The position numbers and the translations under genes are program-made. Positions 12,449 to 21,398 of a stretch of DNA of 64,000 bases are shown here, piece after piece (the first letter of the stretch is position 1; every line of letters begins with the position of its first letter). Below the pieces are notes generated by a model. That model worked only from the letters and a program-made list of their open reading frames with translations. It did not search any database and had not been told where the DNA came from. The DNA comes from Bacillota bacterium (GTDB lineage: Bacteria > Bacillota > SHA-98 > Ch115 > JABLXJ01), in NCBI GenBank assembly GCA_013178125.1, contig JABLXJ010000007.1, positions 62,001 through 126,000 on the forward strand, written 5' to 3'.

Positions 12449-13339
12449 ATGAGCGGCATGGGCGACAAGGTTCGCACGCCCAGAAAGGCCCTCTACGCAG
12501 CACTAGCACTGGCCTTGCTCGGGATCGGGATCATCTTAGGGATGGGGAGCGTGGCGCTCTGGCCCCGGATCTTTCAGTCCGCCCTCCGATGGCGATTCCT
12601 TGGAGGGCTGGCCCCGGGCGGGTTTAGCGACGGACCGGAGAAGCTCCACAGGGTCCCCGAACCGGCTGATCTCGTGAAGCTCTATCCTGACATAGTTGTG
12701 AGACAGTGGTCACCAAAATCGCCTTCCGTGGCGCTTACCTTCGACGACGGGCCTGATACCGAGTATACGCCGAAGATATTGGACATATTGCGTAAGTACA
12801 ACGTCAGGGCTACCTTCTTCTTGATTGGGAAGAGCGCTGAAAGACACCCTGATATAGTAAAACGCATCGTCGTAGAGGGTCATGCCATAGGGAACCACAC
12901 CTACCACCATGGCAACCTTGCAAATATGGCTCCGTGGCAGGTGGTCATGGAGCTAAAAAGGGCTAACACGGCCCTGGCCCGGATAACGAACGAATGGCCG
13001 CTGGCGGTGAGGCCGCCTTACGGGGCACTAGACCCGCTTGCGGTGGAGGCCATAGGCAGAGAGGGTTACAGGGTGGTCCTGTGGACGATCGACTCGCTGG
13101 ACTGGCACGGGCTCTCGGCGGAAAAGGTGCTCGCCAATGTGATGCCGGTGCTCAAAAGCGGGGTGATCGTGCTCCATCATTCCGCGGGTGGGCCCCAGGA
13201 GGACCTCGGGGGAATGCTGGATGCCCTCCCCACGATCATAGAGACCCTCCAGCAACAGGGCTACCTCTTCGTGACGATCCCTGAAGTCCTCGAGCAGCAT
13301 GATGCTGCGCGAAAAGCTATGACGCGCGAAAGGCCATGA
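12449..13339 (+). CDS. Polysaccharide deacetylase (NodB/CE4 family), membrane-anchored
   Basis: A 296-residue protein. An N-terminal hydrophobic anchor (about residues 15-32) is followed by the CE4 domain: motif 1 LTFDDGPD (near residue 98), motif 2 HTYHH (metal-binding histidines), motif 3 RPPYG, then WTIDSLDW and the final IVLHH. All catalytic motifs are present, so it should deacetylate an N-acetylated glycan, most likely peptidoglycan or a sporulation-type wall polymer, outside the membrane. The ATG at 12449 follows AGGAGGGG. It is convergent with the isomerase gene downstream, with only 10 bases between them. Confidence 0.93.
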   Translation: MSGMGDKVRTPRKALYAALALALLGIGIILGMGSVALWPRIFQSALRWRFLGGLAPGGFSDGPEKLHRVPEPADLVKLYPDIVVRQWSPKSPSVALTFDDGPDTEYTPKILDILRKYNVRATFFLIGKSAERHPDIVKRIVVEGHAIGNHTYHHGNLANMAPWQVVMELKRANTALARITNEWPLAVRPPYGALDPLAVEAIGREGYRVVLWTIDSLDWHGLSAEKVLANVMPVLKSGVIVLHHSAGGPQEDLGGMLDALPTIIETLQQQGYLFVTIPEVLEQHDAARKAMTRERP

Positions 13340-13349
13340 AGTCGCCCAA

Positions 13350-14312
13350 CTACCACCAGACCGATTTCAGCGGCTTCTTGATGATCAATGGCTTCAAGAA
13401 TTCAATAGCCTTTTCGCATCCATCCTCCCTGGACATGACGGGGTCTTCATGTTCGAAGGAAAGAACATAATCGTAACCCACGCTGACCAAGGCGCTCAAC
13501 ACGCGGCGCCACGGCACATCGCCCCACCCGGGCACCCGGAAACGGAAACCCCTGTCCGGCCGCATCCAGCTTCCGGTCGGGATCACCCCCGATCTTCTCA
13601 CCTCGTCCGGTTGAATCTCGGCATCCTTGGCATGAGCGTGATATATCCGAGAACCAAACCGCTTGATGAAGACCACAGGGTCGATCAGTTGCCATACCAG
13701 GTGGCTGGGATCGAAATTGAAGCCGAATTCCGGCCTTTCATCCAGGGCCTTAAGGGCCCGCTCTGCGGTTTCAATATTGTAAGCTATCTCCGTTGGATGG
13801 ACTTCGAAGGCAAATTTGACACCATACCGTTTAAAATGATCAAGAATATACCCCCATCGTTCGGCGAACAGGTCCCATGCTCGCTCATAAACCTCTTCAT
13901 TCTTTGGAGGGAATATATACCACTTATCCCAAACGTGCGACCCTACAAACCCGGTAACCACGGGAACACCCAGCTCTGAGGCGGCCTGCGCCGTCTTGAT
14001 CATGCGCTCAGTCGCATACTTCACCCTTTCCTTGGAATCTTTTACGGGCGCCCATTCATCCATCGTTTCGTCCACCGGACCGAGCACCATCTGCCCTTCA
14101 GCGCCATTACCCAAGGCGGAGATCTCGAGACCGTACTTGCTCAGCAAGGATTTGACAGACTTGTCGCCTTTAATCACCTTATCCAGGTCGAGATGCCCAT
14201 TATTTGCCCACGCTGGCAGCTCCACGGCCTGGTAACCGAGGGCTGAGACATAGCGGGCAACCTCTTCCAGGGGTTTATCTAGATATAAGAATGTAAATAT
14301 CCCTATCTTCAT
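13350..14312 (-). CDS. Sugar phosphate isomerase/epimerase, TIM-barrel (xylose-isomerase-like) family
   Basis: A 320-residue AP-endonuclease-2/xylose-isomerase-like TIM barrel. Strand ends carry the expected metal and substrate residues: FAFEVHPTEIAYN, GFNFDPSHLVWQ, HAHAKDAEI and VLSFEHEDP. Such proteins isomerize or epimerize sugars, inositols or keto-sugars. It is the last gene of sugar locus 1, seven bases after a permease gene, so it probably handles the imported sugar. Exact substrate unknown. Confidence 0.88.
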   Translation of the reverse strand: MKIGIFTFLYLDKPLEEVARYVSALGYQAVELPAWANNGHLDLDKVIKGDKSVKSLLSKYGLEISALGNGAEGQMVLGPVDETMDEWAPVKDSKERVKYATERMIKTAQAASELGVPVVTGFVGSHVWDKWYIFPPKNEEVYERAWDLFAERWGYILDHFKRYGVKFAFEVHPTEIAYNIETAERALKALDERPEFGFNFDPSHLVWQLIDPVVFIKRFGSRIYHAHAKDAEIQPDEVRRSGVIPTGSWMRPDRGFRFRVPGWGDVPWRRVLSALVSVGYDYVLSFEHEDPVMSREDGCEKAIEFLKPLIIKKPLKSVWW

Positions 14313-14318
14313 TGATCC

Positions 14319-15317
14319 TCACCTTCCTCCTTTCCGACGGCTGGTGTAGCTGATGATCAAGATGAGTAAGAGCAAGCCAAAGGTGATTTGTCTTACTGCC
14401 TCCGTCGTTCGCAGGGCCACCAGGATGCTGTTGAGCGTGGTTAAGATTATGCACCCTGTCACAGCGCCTATGTAGTTCCCGCTTCCTCCCGCAAGAGATA
14501 TCCCGCCGATAGCCACTGCAGCGATGGATGGCATGGTATATGTTGCTCCGAGATTGAGGTAGGGCGTCCCGGTATAGCTCAACACCAGCAACCCTGCCGC
14601 GCAAGCAATAGCCCCGCAGGCGCCGTATACAAATACCCGGAAACGCCGGACCATTACCCCGCTGAGTTCCGCGGTGAGGCTATTGCTCCCGACCCCATAT
14701 AGGATGCTGCCCCATCTGGTTTTAGCAAGGACAAAGGTCATCGAAAGGATGGCCAGAACCCAGAGGAGGATCAGGTAGGGCACGTTGAGAACCTTCCCAC
14801 TCCCGATTATCTCCAGAAACCGAGGCGCGCTCCCCGTCGGGAAGCCCCTGGTGATGATGAGCGAAGTCCCCTCCACCACGCTCGCCATGGCCAGGGTCAT
14901 AATGATGGGCGGGATTTGGATATAGGAGATGGCCAATCCGCTCAGGAGTCCTATTCCCAACCCCACCGCCGGGACGAAGATGAGAGCCTTGGGGATGTTG
15001 ATGTCCTGGCCGTTGAGAAGGTAGGCGGAAATCACCACCCCCAGGGAGACAACGGATCCCACGGAGAGATCTATACCCTCCTCGCCCGAAATGACCACCA
15101 GCGTCTGCCCTAGAGTGACAATGCCCAGGAAGACCGACAGCCTCAGGATCGACATGACGTGGGAAAAGCTCATGAAACCAGGGAGGATCACCTCGCCCAG
15201 CACAAAGAGAAGGAGGATGGCCAAGATGGAAATAGACAGCCTGGAGAGAAGCACAGCCCTGGTGAAACCCTGTAAAGAGACCCGTAAAAGGGTCCGATTC
15301 AACCCCTCATTGCTCAT
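14319..15317 (-). CDS. Sugar ABC transporter permease (RbsC/BPD_transp_2 family)
   Basis: A 332-residue permease with about 8-10 hydrophobic helices and the RbsC-type motifs VISGEEGIDLSVGSVVSLGV and IAAVAIGGISLAGGSGNYIG, the second being the ATPase-coupling region. It is one of two paralogous permeases in this operon, so the channel is probably a heterodimer. It starts 53 bases after the other permease ends. Confidence 0.93.
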   Translation of the reverse strand: MSNEGLNRTLLRVSLQGFTRAVLLSRLSISILAILLLFVLGEVILPGFMSFSHVMSILRLSVFLGIVTLGQTLVVISGEEGIDLSVGSVVSLGVVISAYLLNGQDINIPKALIFVPAVGLGIGLLSGLAISYIQIPPIIMTLAMASVVEGTSLIITRGFPTGSAPRFLEIIGSGKVLNVPYLILLWVLAILSMTFVLAKTRWGSILYGVGSNSLTAELSGVMVRRFRVFVYGACGAIACAAGLLVLSYTGTPYLNLGATYTMPSIAAVAIGGISLAGGSGNYIGAVTGCIILTTLNSILVALRTTEAVRQITFGLLLLILIISYTSRRKGGR

Positions 15318-15370
15318 AGTTGAAACCCCCTCGGATAAAACCCCCTTGCATTAGGGGCGGCTCAGGAGGC

Positions 15371-16354
15371 TCAAGCGGCTGACCTCGCCCTGATGTATTT
15401 GGGTATGGCTGCGACGGCCAGGGAGAAGATGATAATGATTCCCTTCATGAATTCCTGGTAAAATGATGTAATATTGGCGAAATAAAGGACGTTGATGAGC
15501 AAGCCGAGTATCAGGGCGCCCATGATGGGCCCGGCAATGCTGCCTTTGCCGCCGGAGAAGGAAAGGCCCCCGATAATGGCAGCAGCCACCGAGTTCAGGG
15601 TATACCCCAGGCCGCTGCGGGCATCCCCGGTAGCCGTCTGAGCCACGACGCAGATAGCTGCCAGAGCGACAAAGATGCCGCTGAGCAAGAACACCTTGAT
15701 CTTGGTCCAGAATACGTTGACACCGTTGGCGTAAGCAGCATCCTCATTTCCTCCGACGGCGTAGAGATGTTTGTAGAAGCGTAGCCTGCTGATGATAAAA
15801 AGAAATGCAAAGGCTCCAATTAAAAAGAGGAAAGCGGCTGGGAATTGAGGTAAGAGGTCCGTTCGATATATCTTGCCGAAGGAACTGGGGATATACCCTC
15901 CCGGGGTCGGCATGAAGTATAGAGCGATTCCGAACCAGAGGACCGAGGTCGCATAGGTGGTCAACAAGGGAGGAGGGCCAAAGTAGCTGATGATAAAGCC
16001 GTTAATGAAGCTTATAAGGAGAGAGAGGCCGATGGCGCATAAAACGGTGAAAAAAATGCTCCCCGGCGAGTCACCCATCATAGATGCCATCAATACAGTA
16101 AGAAGAGAGATGCTCGCTCCAACGGAAAGGTCCACGCATCCCCCCAAAATCACCAGCCCCTGAGCGATGCTGGCGAGAATGAGGGGGGAGAACGTGAGCA
16201 GGTTGGACTTGATCGCCCGGTAGGTAAAGAAGTTGAACTGGAGCGATGCATTGAGAATCACGATGACGATCAGGATCAAAAAGCTCGGAAACGATGGATT
16301 CTGAAGGATATTCCTCAGTGTCAGGGTATTTTTCAGAGAGGACCTCGTTCTCAT
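15371..16354 (-). CDS. Sugar ABC transporter permease (RbsC/BPD_transp_2 family)
   Basis: A 327-residue permease from the ATG at 16354 (MRTRSSLKNTLTLRNIL), which follows a strong AGAGGTGG site; an in-frame ATG 11 codons upstream lacks one. Family motifs are LVILGGCVDLSVGASISLLT and VAAAIIGGLSFSGGKGSIAG. It pairs with the permease encoded downstream and the double ATPase encoded upstream. Confidence 0.93.
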   Translation of the reverse strand: MRTRSSLKNTLTLRNILQNPSFPSFLILIVIVILNASLQFNFFTYRAIKSNLLTFSPLILASIAQGLVILGGCVDLSVGASISLLTVLMASMMGDSPGSIFFTVLCAIGLSLLISFINGFIISYFGPPPLLTTYATSVLWFGIALYFMPTPGGYIPSSFGKIYRTDLLPQFPAAFLFLIGAFAFLFIISRLRFYKHLYAVGGNEDAAYANGVNVFWTKIKVFLLSGIFVALAAICVVAQTATGDARSGLGYTLNSVAAAIIGGLSFSGGKGSIAGPIMGALILGLLINVLYFANITSFYQEFMKGIIIIFSLAVAAIPKYIRARSAA

Positions 16355-16432
16355 TTTTCCACCTCTTGTGTTTCGCTTGTCTTCCACGGGTTATTCTATT
16401 ATCTCTTGGATCCTATCTCGCGGATCTTGACT

Positions 16433-16500
16433 TTGCTCAGCACCCAGCACTCAACATCCAGCATCCAGCGCTCAGCACTCAGCACCCAACACTCAGCGCA
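16433..16500. repeat. Degenerate 7-bp tandem repeat between ATPase and permease genes
   Basis: About nine imperfect copies of a heptamer close to CAGCACY on the plus strand (read as GTGCTGR on the transcribed strand), ending at the stop of the ATPase gene. It fills the intergenic spacer of a co-transcribed operon. Confidence 0.7.
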
Positions 16501-18004
16501 CCCGAAGGGAGGAGGCTACCAGCCTTTCCTCGCAAAGGCCATCCCCGCAGATCTCGTCCACGATCTGTCCCTCAAATACCGTGAGCACTCGATCACAATT
16601 CAAAATCAGCTCCTCGTTGTCGCTGGCATACAGGAGAACCGAGACCCCTTGATTTGCCAGATCGGCAATTATCCTGTAGAGATTACGCCGGGTCTCGACA
16701 TCCACCCCCTTGGTGGGATCGTTGAGCAGAAGAACCCGGGGGAAGAGCGATAGCCATTTCCCCACCACGATTTTTTGTTGATTCCCGCCGCTAAGGTGGG
16801 AAACCACCATATTGGGATCGGGAGGAATCAATGACACAGCCTCGATTGCCGCCCTAGCTTCCTCTTTCAGCTGCTTGAGGGGAAGCACGAAACGTTGCCT
16901 TCGAAGCGCAAACCTGGGATAGGCCAGATTGAAAAAGGCCGTATGATTGAGAAAGAGGCCCTCCCTTTGACGGTCTCCCGGGACCAGAAAAACTCCATTC
17001 TGAATAGCATGCCGGGGGTGCTTGATGTTTACAGTCTGCCCGTTGATCCTGATGCTTCCCGAGCTTTTCCTCAAGTAACCAGCCAGGATGAGCAGTATTT
17101 CCTCCTGACCCTGGCCGTTGAGGCCCCCCAGCCCCACCACTTCCCCCCTTCTAATCTGGAAGCTGATATTGTGCAGCTTATCCCTCCTGCACAGGTTCTC
17201 CACCTCCAGGCAGGTGGGGATGTTCTCGAGATTCCTGGAGGGAGACCTCCGGTGAGCCCCGCTCTCTTCCCCGTTCTCCGCTTTTCCAGTAATGAGCGAG
17301 ACCACGAGCTTACCGTCTCTCGGTTCATGATGAAAGTCGACTCCGCCCACGGTCCGCCCGTTCCGGAAGGCTATCAGCCGGTCGCATATGCGGGTGATCT
17401 CCCAAATGCGGTGGGAGATGAAAATCACCGATGTCCCGCTCTCCTTCAATTGGAGAAGCTTCTCGAACAGCATCTCGACGTGCTTAAACCCTAAAGAGGC
17501 GGTAGGCTCATCCAGGATCAAAATCCTGGGTCTCCTGGAGAGCGCCTTGGCGATCTCGAGAAGCTGTTTTTCGGCGGGGGTCAGGTTGACCACCTTTTGA
17601 TGGATATCGATGTTCACCTGGAGCTCGTCAAGCGCCTTTTGTGCGTTTTCCAGAGCGCGATCCTCTTTCAAAATGCCAAGCCAGGTGGTCTCCTCGCGAC
17701 CCAGATTGATATTCTCCCAGACGCTCATTTCCGGGATGAGGCTCAGGTTCTGGTGCACCATGGATATCCTCAGTTTTTCGGCATCGAGGTGCGATGTGAA
17801 GTTGATCCGCCTGCCGTAGAGATACAGCTCTCCCCCGTCGGGTTTGAGCAGGCCGCTGATGATGCGGGCAAAAGTGGTCTTGCCTGAGCCGTTCGCTCCC
17901 ACCAGGCCGCAAATCTCGCCTTCTTTGAGGGAAAAGCTGGCGTCAGCTAAGGCGACCACGCCATCAAAGGCTTTGAGGATGTTTTTCGCTTCCAGGATAT
18001 ACAT
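16493..18004 (-). CDS. Sugar ABC transporter ATP-binding protein, double domain (RbsA/MglA type)
   Basis: A 503-residue protein with two fused nucleotide-binding domains. The first has Walker A GLVGANGSGKTTFARI (about 32-47) and Walker B RILILDEPTASLG. The second has the degenerate P-loop GLGGLNGQGQEEIL, signature LSGGNQQKIVVGKWL and Walker B VLLLNDPTKGVD. This asymmetry is normal for monosaccharide ABC importers. It lies between the binding-protein gene and the permeases. Confidence 0.94.
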   Translation of the reverse strand: MYILEAKNILKAFDGVVALADASFSLKEGEICGLVGANGSGKTTFARIISGLLKPDGGELYLYGRRINFTSHLDAEKLRISMVHQNLSLIPEMSVWENINLGREETTWLGILKEDRALENAQKALDELQVNIDIHQKVVNLTPAEKQLLEIAKALSRRPRILILDEPTASLGFKHVEMLFEKLLQLKESGTSVIFISHRIWEITRICDRLIAFRNGRTVGGVDFHHEPRDGKLVVSLITGKAENGEESGAHRRSPSRNLENIPTCLEVENLCRRDKLHNISFQIRRGEVVGLGGLNGQGQEEILLILAGYLRKSSGSIRINGQTVNIKHPRHAIQNGVFLVPGDRQREGLFLNHTAFFNLAYPRFALRRQRFVLPLKQLKEEARAAIEAVSLIPPDPNMVVSHLSGGNQQKIVVGKWLSLFPRVLLLNDPTKGVDVETRRNLYRIIADLANQGVSVLLYASDNEELILNCDRVLTVFEGQIVDEICGDGLCEERLVASSLRVR

Positions 18005-18080
18005 AAGTGCCTCTTCGCGCCCTTTCTCGGTGTTTCCCCGGAGGGGTCATGGTCGGTTTCCCTGGAGGGGTGGTGGTCAT

Positions 18081-18104
18081 CGGAGGGGGGTAGGCCCCCC
18101 TCCG
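18081..18104 (-). terminator. Perfect 10-bp GC hairpin after the binding-protein gene
   Basis: Arms CGGAGGGGGG and CCCCCCTCCG enclose a 4-base loop. There is no T-tract on the transcribed side, so it is more likely an mRNA-stabilising or attenuating stem-loop that raises binding-protein level over the membrane genes than a full terminator. Confidence 0.55.
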
Positions 18105-18205
18105 GATCAAGCAACAGCTTATTAAATCAATCAGCGGTTACCAATTGATTACCAACCGTCAATCAGAAGTCATCAATCGCCAATCAGGAAGCAGCCGTTA
18201 TTCCA

Positions 18206-19252
18206 TTACTGGAAGAGCTCATCTAGTTCCTTCTGGCTATACCACGAGTTCACATAGTAGGAATCCGCCCAGTCTTTGTACTGCTTGTAGATCTGATCGA
18301 TGTTCTTGTTGTCTACTATGAGGTTGGGCCTGGTGTAAATGACATGGCCATTGACCAGGACCTCGGGTTTGAGCTTCTTGCCCTGGAGCAGGCGCAGGCC
18401 GACCCCCAAGGCGATATTGACATATCCGGGCGGGTTCACGATTCCGAAGGTGGAAAAGCCCTGCTTGTCTTTCATTTCCTTCCATTTCTTGATGAAGGCG
18501 ACCTGGGTTTCCCCGGTTACCACCGGCACCTTCCTGCCTGCGGCTTCAAATGCTCTGATGATGCCCAGGGTCATCCCATCCTGGGTCAGAACCCCGTCGA
18601 TCTTGGGGAAGGAGGCCAGCAAGTCACTCATCACCTGCTGGGCCGCAGCCTGGTCCCAGTTCCCGTTGGCCTTGGCCAGGAGCTTGATATTCGGGTATTT
18701 GGCCAGCACCTTCTCCGCAGCCTGATCCCTCTGAATATTGCCCGGCTGATCGGCGATCCCGCTGATGTAGACGATATTTCCCTTGTAATTGAGTTGTTTG
18801 CAGAACCATTCCGCCAGCGGGGTCATCCACCAGTCCTGATTCATGTAGATGTCCAGGACCTTGGGGTTGTCAATGGGCATGTCGTAGACAACAACCAGGA
18901 TCCCCGCTTCCTGAGCTTCCTCGATAACAGGGTTCAGCGCGGTGGAGGAGTTGGGGTTGATGAGGAGAAGATCGACCCCGCTCGCGATCAGGTTCCGAAT
19001 CTGCGCGATCTGGGTGCCAACGTCCGGCCCCGCGTTTTGGATGATGAGCCTATCCACCAGCCCTTGCTTCTTGTAAAATTCGAACTCTTGGTGTAAGCTC
19101 TCGATCATCTGGACCCGCCAGCTGTGGGTAAATGGACCGTTGCTGAGGCCAACAGTGTACGGCGGCCCGCCCTTTTTGGCAAAGGCGGTAAAAGAAAGAG
19201 CCAGAACCAACATGAGCGTTACCAACAGTATTCTCAAAAACCACCGCTTCAT
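18206..19252 (-). CDS. Sugar ABC transporter substrate-binding protein (periplasmic-binding-protein 1 family)
   Basis: A 348-residue protein from the ATG at 19252, preceded by GAGGGAGTGAAGGA; earlier in-frame codons are not signal-like. It has an N-terminal signal peptide (RILLVTLMLVLALSFTAFA) and a two-lobed sugar-binding fold: IRNLIASGVDLLLINPNSST, VVVYDMPIDNPKV and VLTQDGMTLGIIRAFEAAGR. It is secreted or wall-associated and delivers the sugar to the permeases. No lipobox is visible. Confidence 0.92.
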   Translation of the reverse strand: MKRWFLRILLVTLMLVLALSFTAFAKKGGPPYTVGLSNGPFTHSWRVQMIESLHQEFEFYKKQGLVDRLIIQNAGPDVGTQIAQIRNLIASGVDLLLINPNSSTALNPVIEEAQEAGILVVVYDMPIDNPKVLDIYMNQDWWMTPLAEWFCKQLNYKGNIVYISGIADQPGNIQRDQAAEKVLAKYPNIKLLAKANGNWDQAAAQQVMSDLLASFPKIDGVLTQDGMTLGIIRAFEAAGRKVPVVTGETQVAFIKKWKEMKDKQGFSTFGIVNPPGYVNIALGVGLRLLQGKKLKPEVLVNGHVIYTRPNLIVDNKNIDQIYKQYKDWADSYYVNSWYSQKELDELFQ

Positions 19253-19477
19253 TTCCTTCACTCCCTCGTAAGTCTTATGGCTATTCTCCCCTGTGGCTAC
19301 TCTGGATCGATCCCCGCATAGGCACTCTGCTCTGGTGCCCGCTGGCACTCGCTGATGCCCGCCGGCCCTCGCCGGCCGATGGCGTCCTCACCAATGACAC
19401 CTTCACCAATGGCATCTTCACCTTTACCTCTTCCCGGGATCACCTTCCCTTCTACACATGCGTACGAGTACATATGC

Positions 19478-20755
19478 CTATAGAGCGAATCTAGCCTGAG
19501 CCAACCGGCTGGCAATGGCGGATTCAGGCTGTTCGTGCTCATTCCGGAGCGCAAGCAATGCCGGGCCGAGTATGGCATAATTCCCCCTATTCTCCCCGAG
19601 CATGATCCTGGTTCTCCTGACCCCTCTCCGGGGCACGGACCGGTCCACCATTTCTATGATGGGATCGAGCAATACCTCCCGTGCCTGCGCCATCTCCCCC
19701 TGGACGATTACAAGCTCGGGATCAAAGAGGGTGATGAAAGTAGCTAGAGCGAGACCGATATACCTTCCGGCATGGTTGATCGCCCGGCAGGCCAGTTCAT
19801 CACCGTCTAAAGCCGCCTGAGCAACCATGTTGATTGTAACTATATCAAGGTTTCCATTGCATAGATCTCTCATGCGGCTAGACGTTCCCCTCTCTAGCTC
19901 GGAGACGACGCGCCTGACTATCGCGCGCCCACCCGCCATAGCTTCAAGGCACCCATAATTCCCGCACACGCACCTCGGGCCATCCTGATCCACAATAATA
20001 TGCCCTATTTCCCCGGCCATTCCATTCATGCCCCTGTAGAGCTCCCCATTGAGAAAAACACCGCACCCTATACCGGCATCCACATGGATGATCAAAACAT
20101 TATCCACCCTCTGGGCTGGCCCCGACATCTTCTCTGCAAGGCTCTCAGCCCGCGCATCATTTTCCATTACAACTGGAAGCCCTAGTTTTCTGCTAATTAT
20201 TGAACCAACGTCGGCGCCCTCGAGGAATGGGAAGTGGGGCGAGAAGAGCAATCTGCCAGTCTGGGTATCTACAACCCCGTGAACGCCCAGACCTATAGCA
20301 GCGATCTTCGTCCTCTCGATCCCGGCCCTGTCGGTTCCAGCTCTATAGATTACCTCATCGATAAACCTCAAGATATCGCTTATGACTCTTTCCGGTGAAG
20401 CCCAGACACCGAAATCCGAAGTAGGTTTCTTATATGCCGCTACAATATTTCCCCCTAAATCCACGATGCCCCCCTGGACATAGTCGCTCCTGATCTCCAA
20501 GCCCACAACGTAGCATACGTCAGAGTTCAAGTAGAGATATATGGGCCTCTTGCCACCCTTGCTGCTAGCCTTGCCCACCCCTTTTTCGACGACAATTCCT
20601 TCTTCAATTAACATCGAAACAATGTTTGAAACCGTCCCAGGGGTAAGCCCAGTTATCCGGCTTATATCAGCCCGTGAAACCGGCTGATTCGTCCGTAAGC
20701 ATTCCAGGATGATGCTCCTATTCACCATTCTTGATAACTTCGCGCCACCAAGCAC
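19478..20755 (-). CDS. ROK family transcriptional regulator (NagC/XylR type)
   Basis: A 425-residue protein with an N-terminal winged helix (residues ~15-75, TNQPVSRADISRITGLTPG) and a ROK sugar-kinase-like domain. The zinc motif is present as CVCGNYGCLEAMAGG, along with DAGIGCGVFLNGELYRGMNG and MAGEIGHIIVD. It is the first gene of sugar locus 1 in transcription order and probably represses it until sugar binds. A XylR-like inverted repeat 58 bases upstream suggests autoregulation. Confidence 0.93.
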   Translation of the reverse strand: MLGGAKLSRMVNRSIILECLRTNQPVSRADISRITGLTPGTVSNIVSMLIEEGIVVEKGVGKASSKGGKRPIYLYLNSDVCYVVGLEIRSDYVQGGIVDLGGNIVAAYKKPTSDFGVWASPERVISDILRFIDEVIYRAGTDRAGIERTKIAAIGLGVHGVVDTQTGRLLFSPHFPFLEGADVGSIISRKLGLPVVMENDARAESLAEKMSGPAQRVDNVLIIHVDAGIGCGVFLNGELYRGMNGMAGEIGHIIVDQDGPRCVCGNYGCLEAMAGGRAIVRRVVSELERGTSSRMRDLCNGNLDIVTINMVAQAALDGDELACRAINHAGRYIGLALATFITLFDPELVIVQGEMAQAREVLLDPIIEMVDRSVPRRGVRRTRIMLGENRGNYAILGPALLALRNEHEQPESAIASRLAQARFAL

Positions 20756-20812
20756 CCGGATATCATCCTCTTCAAGGCGTCTCAGATAACCTCGATATAT
20801 GGCGATATATGA

Positions 20813-20833
20813 TTAGTTTAAGAGATAAACTTA
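20813..20833. promoter_or_regulatory. Candidate ROK-regulator operator
   Basis: An inverted repeat with arms TTAGTTTA and TAAACTTA separated by AGAGA, one mismatch from a perfect palindrome. The TTAGTTT half-site matches the known XylR-type operator half-site. It lies 58 bases upstream of the ROK regulator start. Confidence 0.5.
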
Positions 20834-21109
20834 CATACCTGGGAAAACGGTGAGCCAAAATGATGTGGTATTAGGTCAAAATATAATGAGATAATCGGGT
20901 GGAAGCCCGTTATTTCTATCGCCGTGCACCTAAACGGGCCTAAGGTTCATAGACCTCTGGTTCATGGTAAGTTCATTCATTACGGTTATTATTATTACAA
21001 CTACGACAAATGTTCATAAAATCCTTCTATCGAAAGAAAATTTTGGAGATGGGAACCTTCTTGCCTGATGAGGACTTCCGCCGCACCGATGCAGACGAGG
21101 TAAGGAAGC
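20834..21109. other. Intergenic stretch without a supported gene
   Basis: With the operator just before it, this makes about 350 bases between the ROK regulator and the broken gene at 21110. It is AT-rich around 20830-21030. I see no convincing promoter, terminator or RNA. A 46-codon plus-strand frame from 21010 has no ribosome site and is not supported. Confidence 0.5.
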
Positions 21110-21328
21110 TTAAGTTTCCCGGGCGAGTGCTCGAGCCATTGTCGGGCTGATGGCCAGCACTGCCGGCACCGGCCCGTTCAACCGTCGCTCCTGACGCATG
21201 CGTCGGCGGTTGGCATGCCACAGGCGCCAGGTGACCCTCAGGAGAAAAAGCAAGCGGCGCGGGCTTGAACGCCCCCACATCCACAATGCCGATCTGAGCA
21301 GGCTCCCTATGCCCCTCTCCCGTCCCAT
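21110..21328 (-). pseudogene. 5' fragment of a possible radical SAM protein gene
   Basis: The 72-codon frame begins at an ATG (21328) with a good GGGGAGG site seven bases upstream. Its basic, hydrophobic N-terminus (LLFLLRVTWRLWHANRRR) leads into GPVPAVLAISPTMARAL. The last part resembles the segment just before the CxxxCxxC cluster in one group of radical SAM proteins (typically ..P.FL.ISVTMRCNL..GC), but the frame stops within a few codons and no cysteine motif follows in any frame. I read it as the surviving 5' end of a deleted gene. This rests on pattern memory only. Confidence 0.4.
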
Positions 21329-21398
21329 TTCATAGCCTCCCCGCTGTCCTTGAATCCATCGCCATTGAATCCGTCGCCAGGCGGCAACAGGTCGAATC

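Noticed and set aside
16354-16388. Upstream ATG at 16387 as start of the first permease
   Set aside because: It lacks a ribosome site, whereas the ATG at 16354 has AGAGGTGG at proper spacing.
21010-21150. A 46-codon plus-strand frame opposite the truncated gene
   Set aside because: No ribosome site and no recognisable features; it overlaps the better supported minus-strand fragment.
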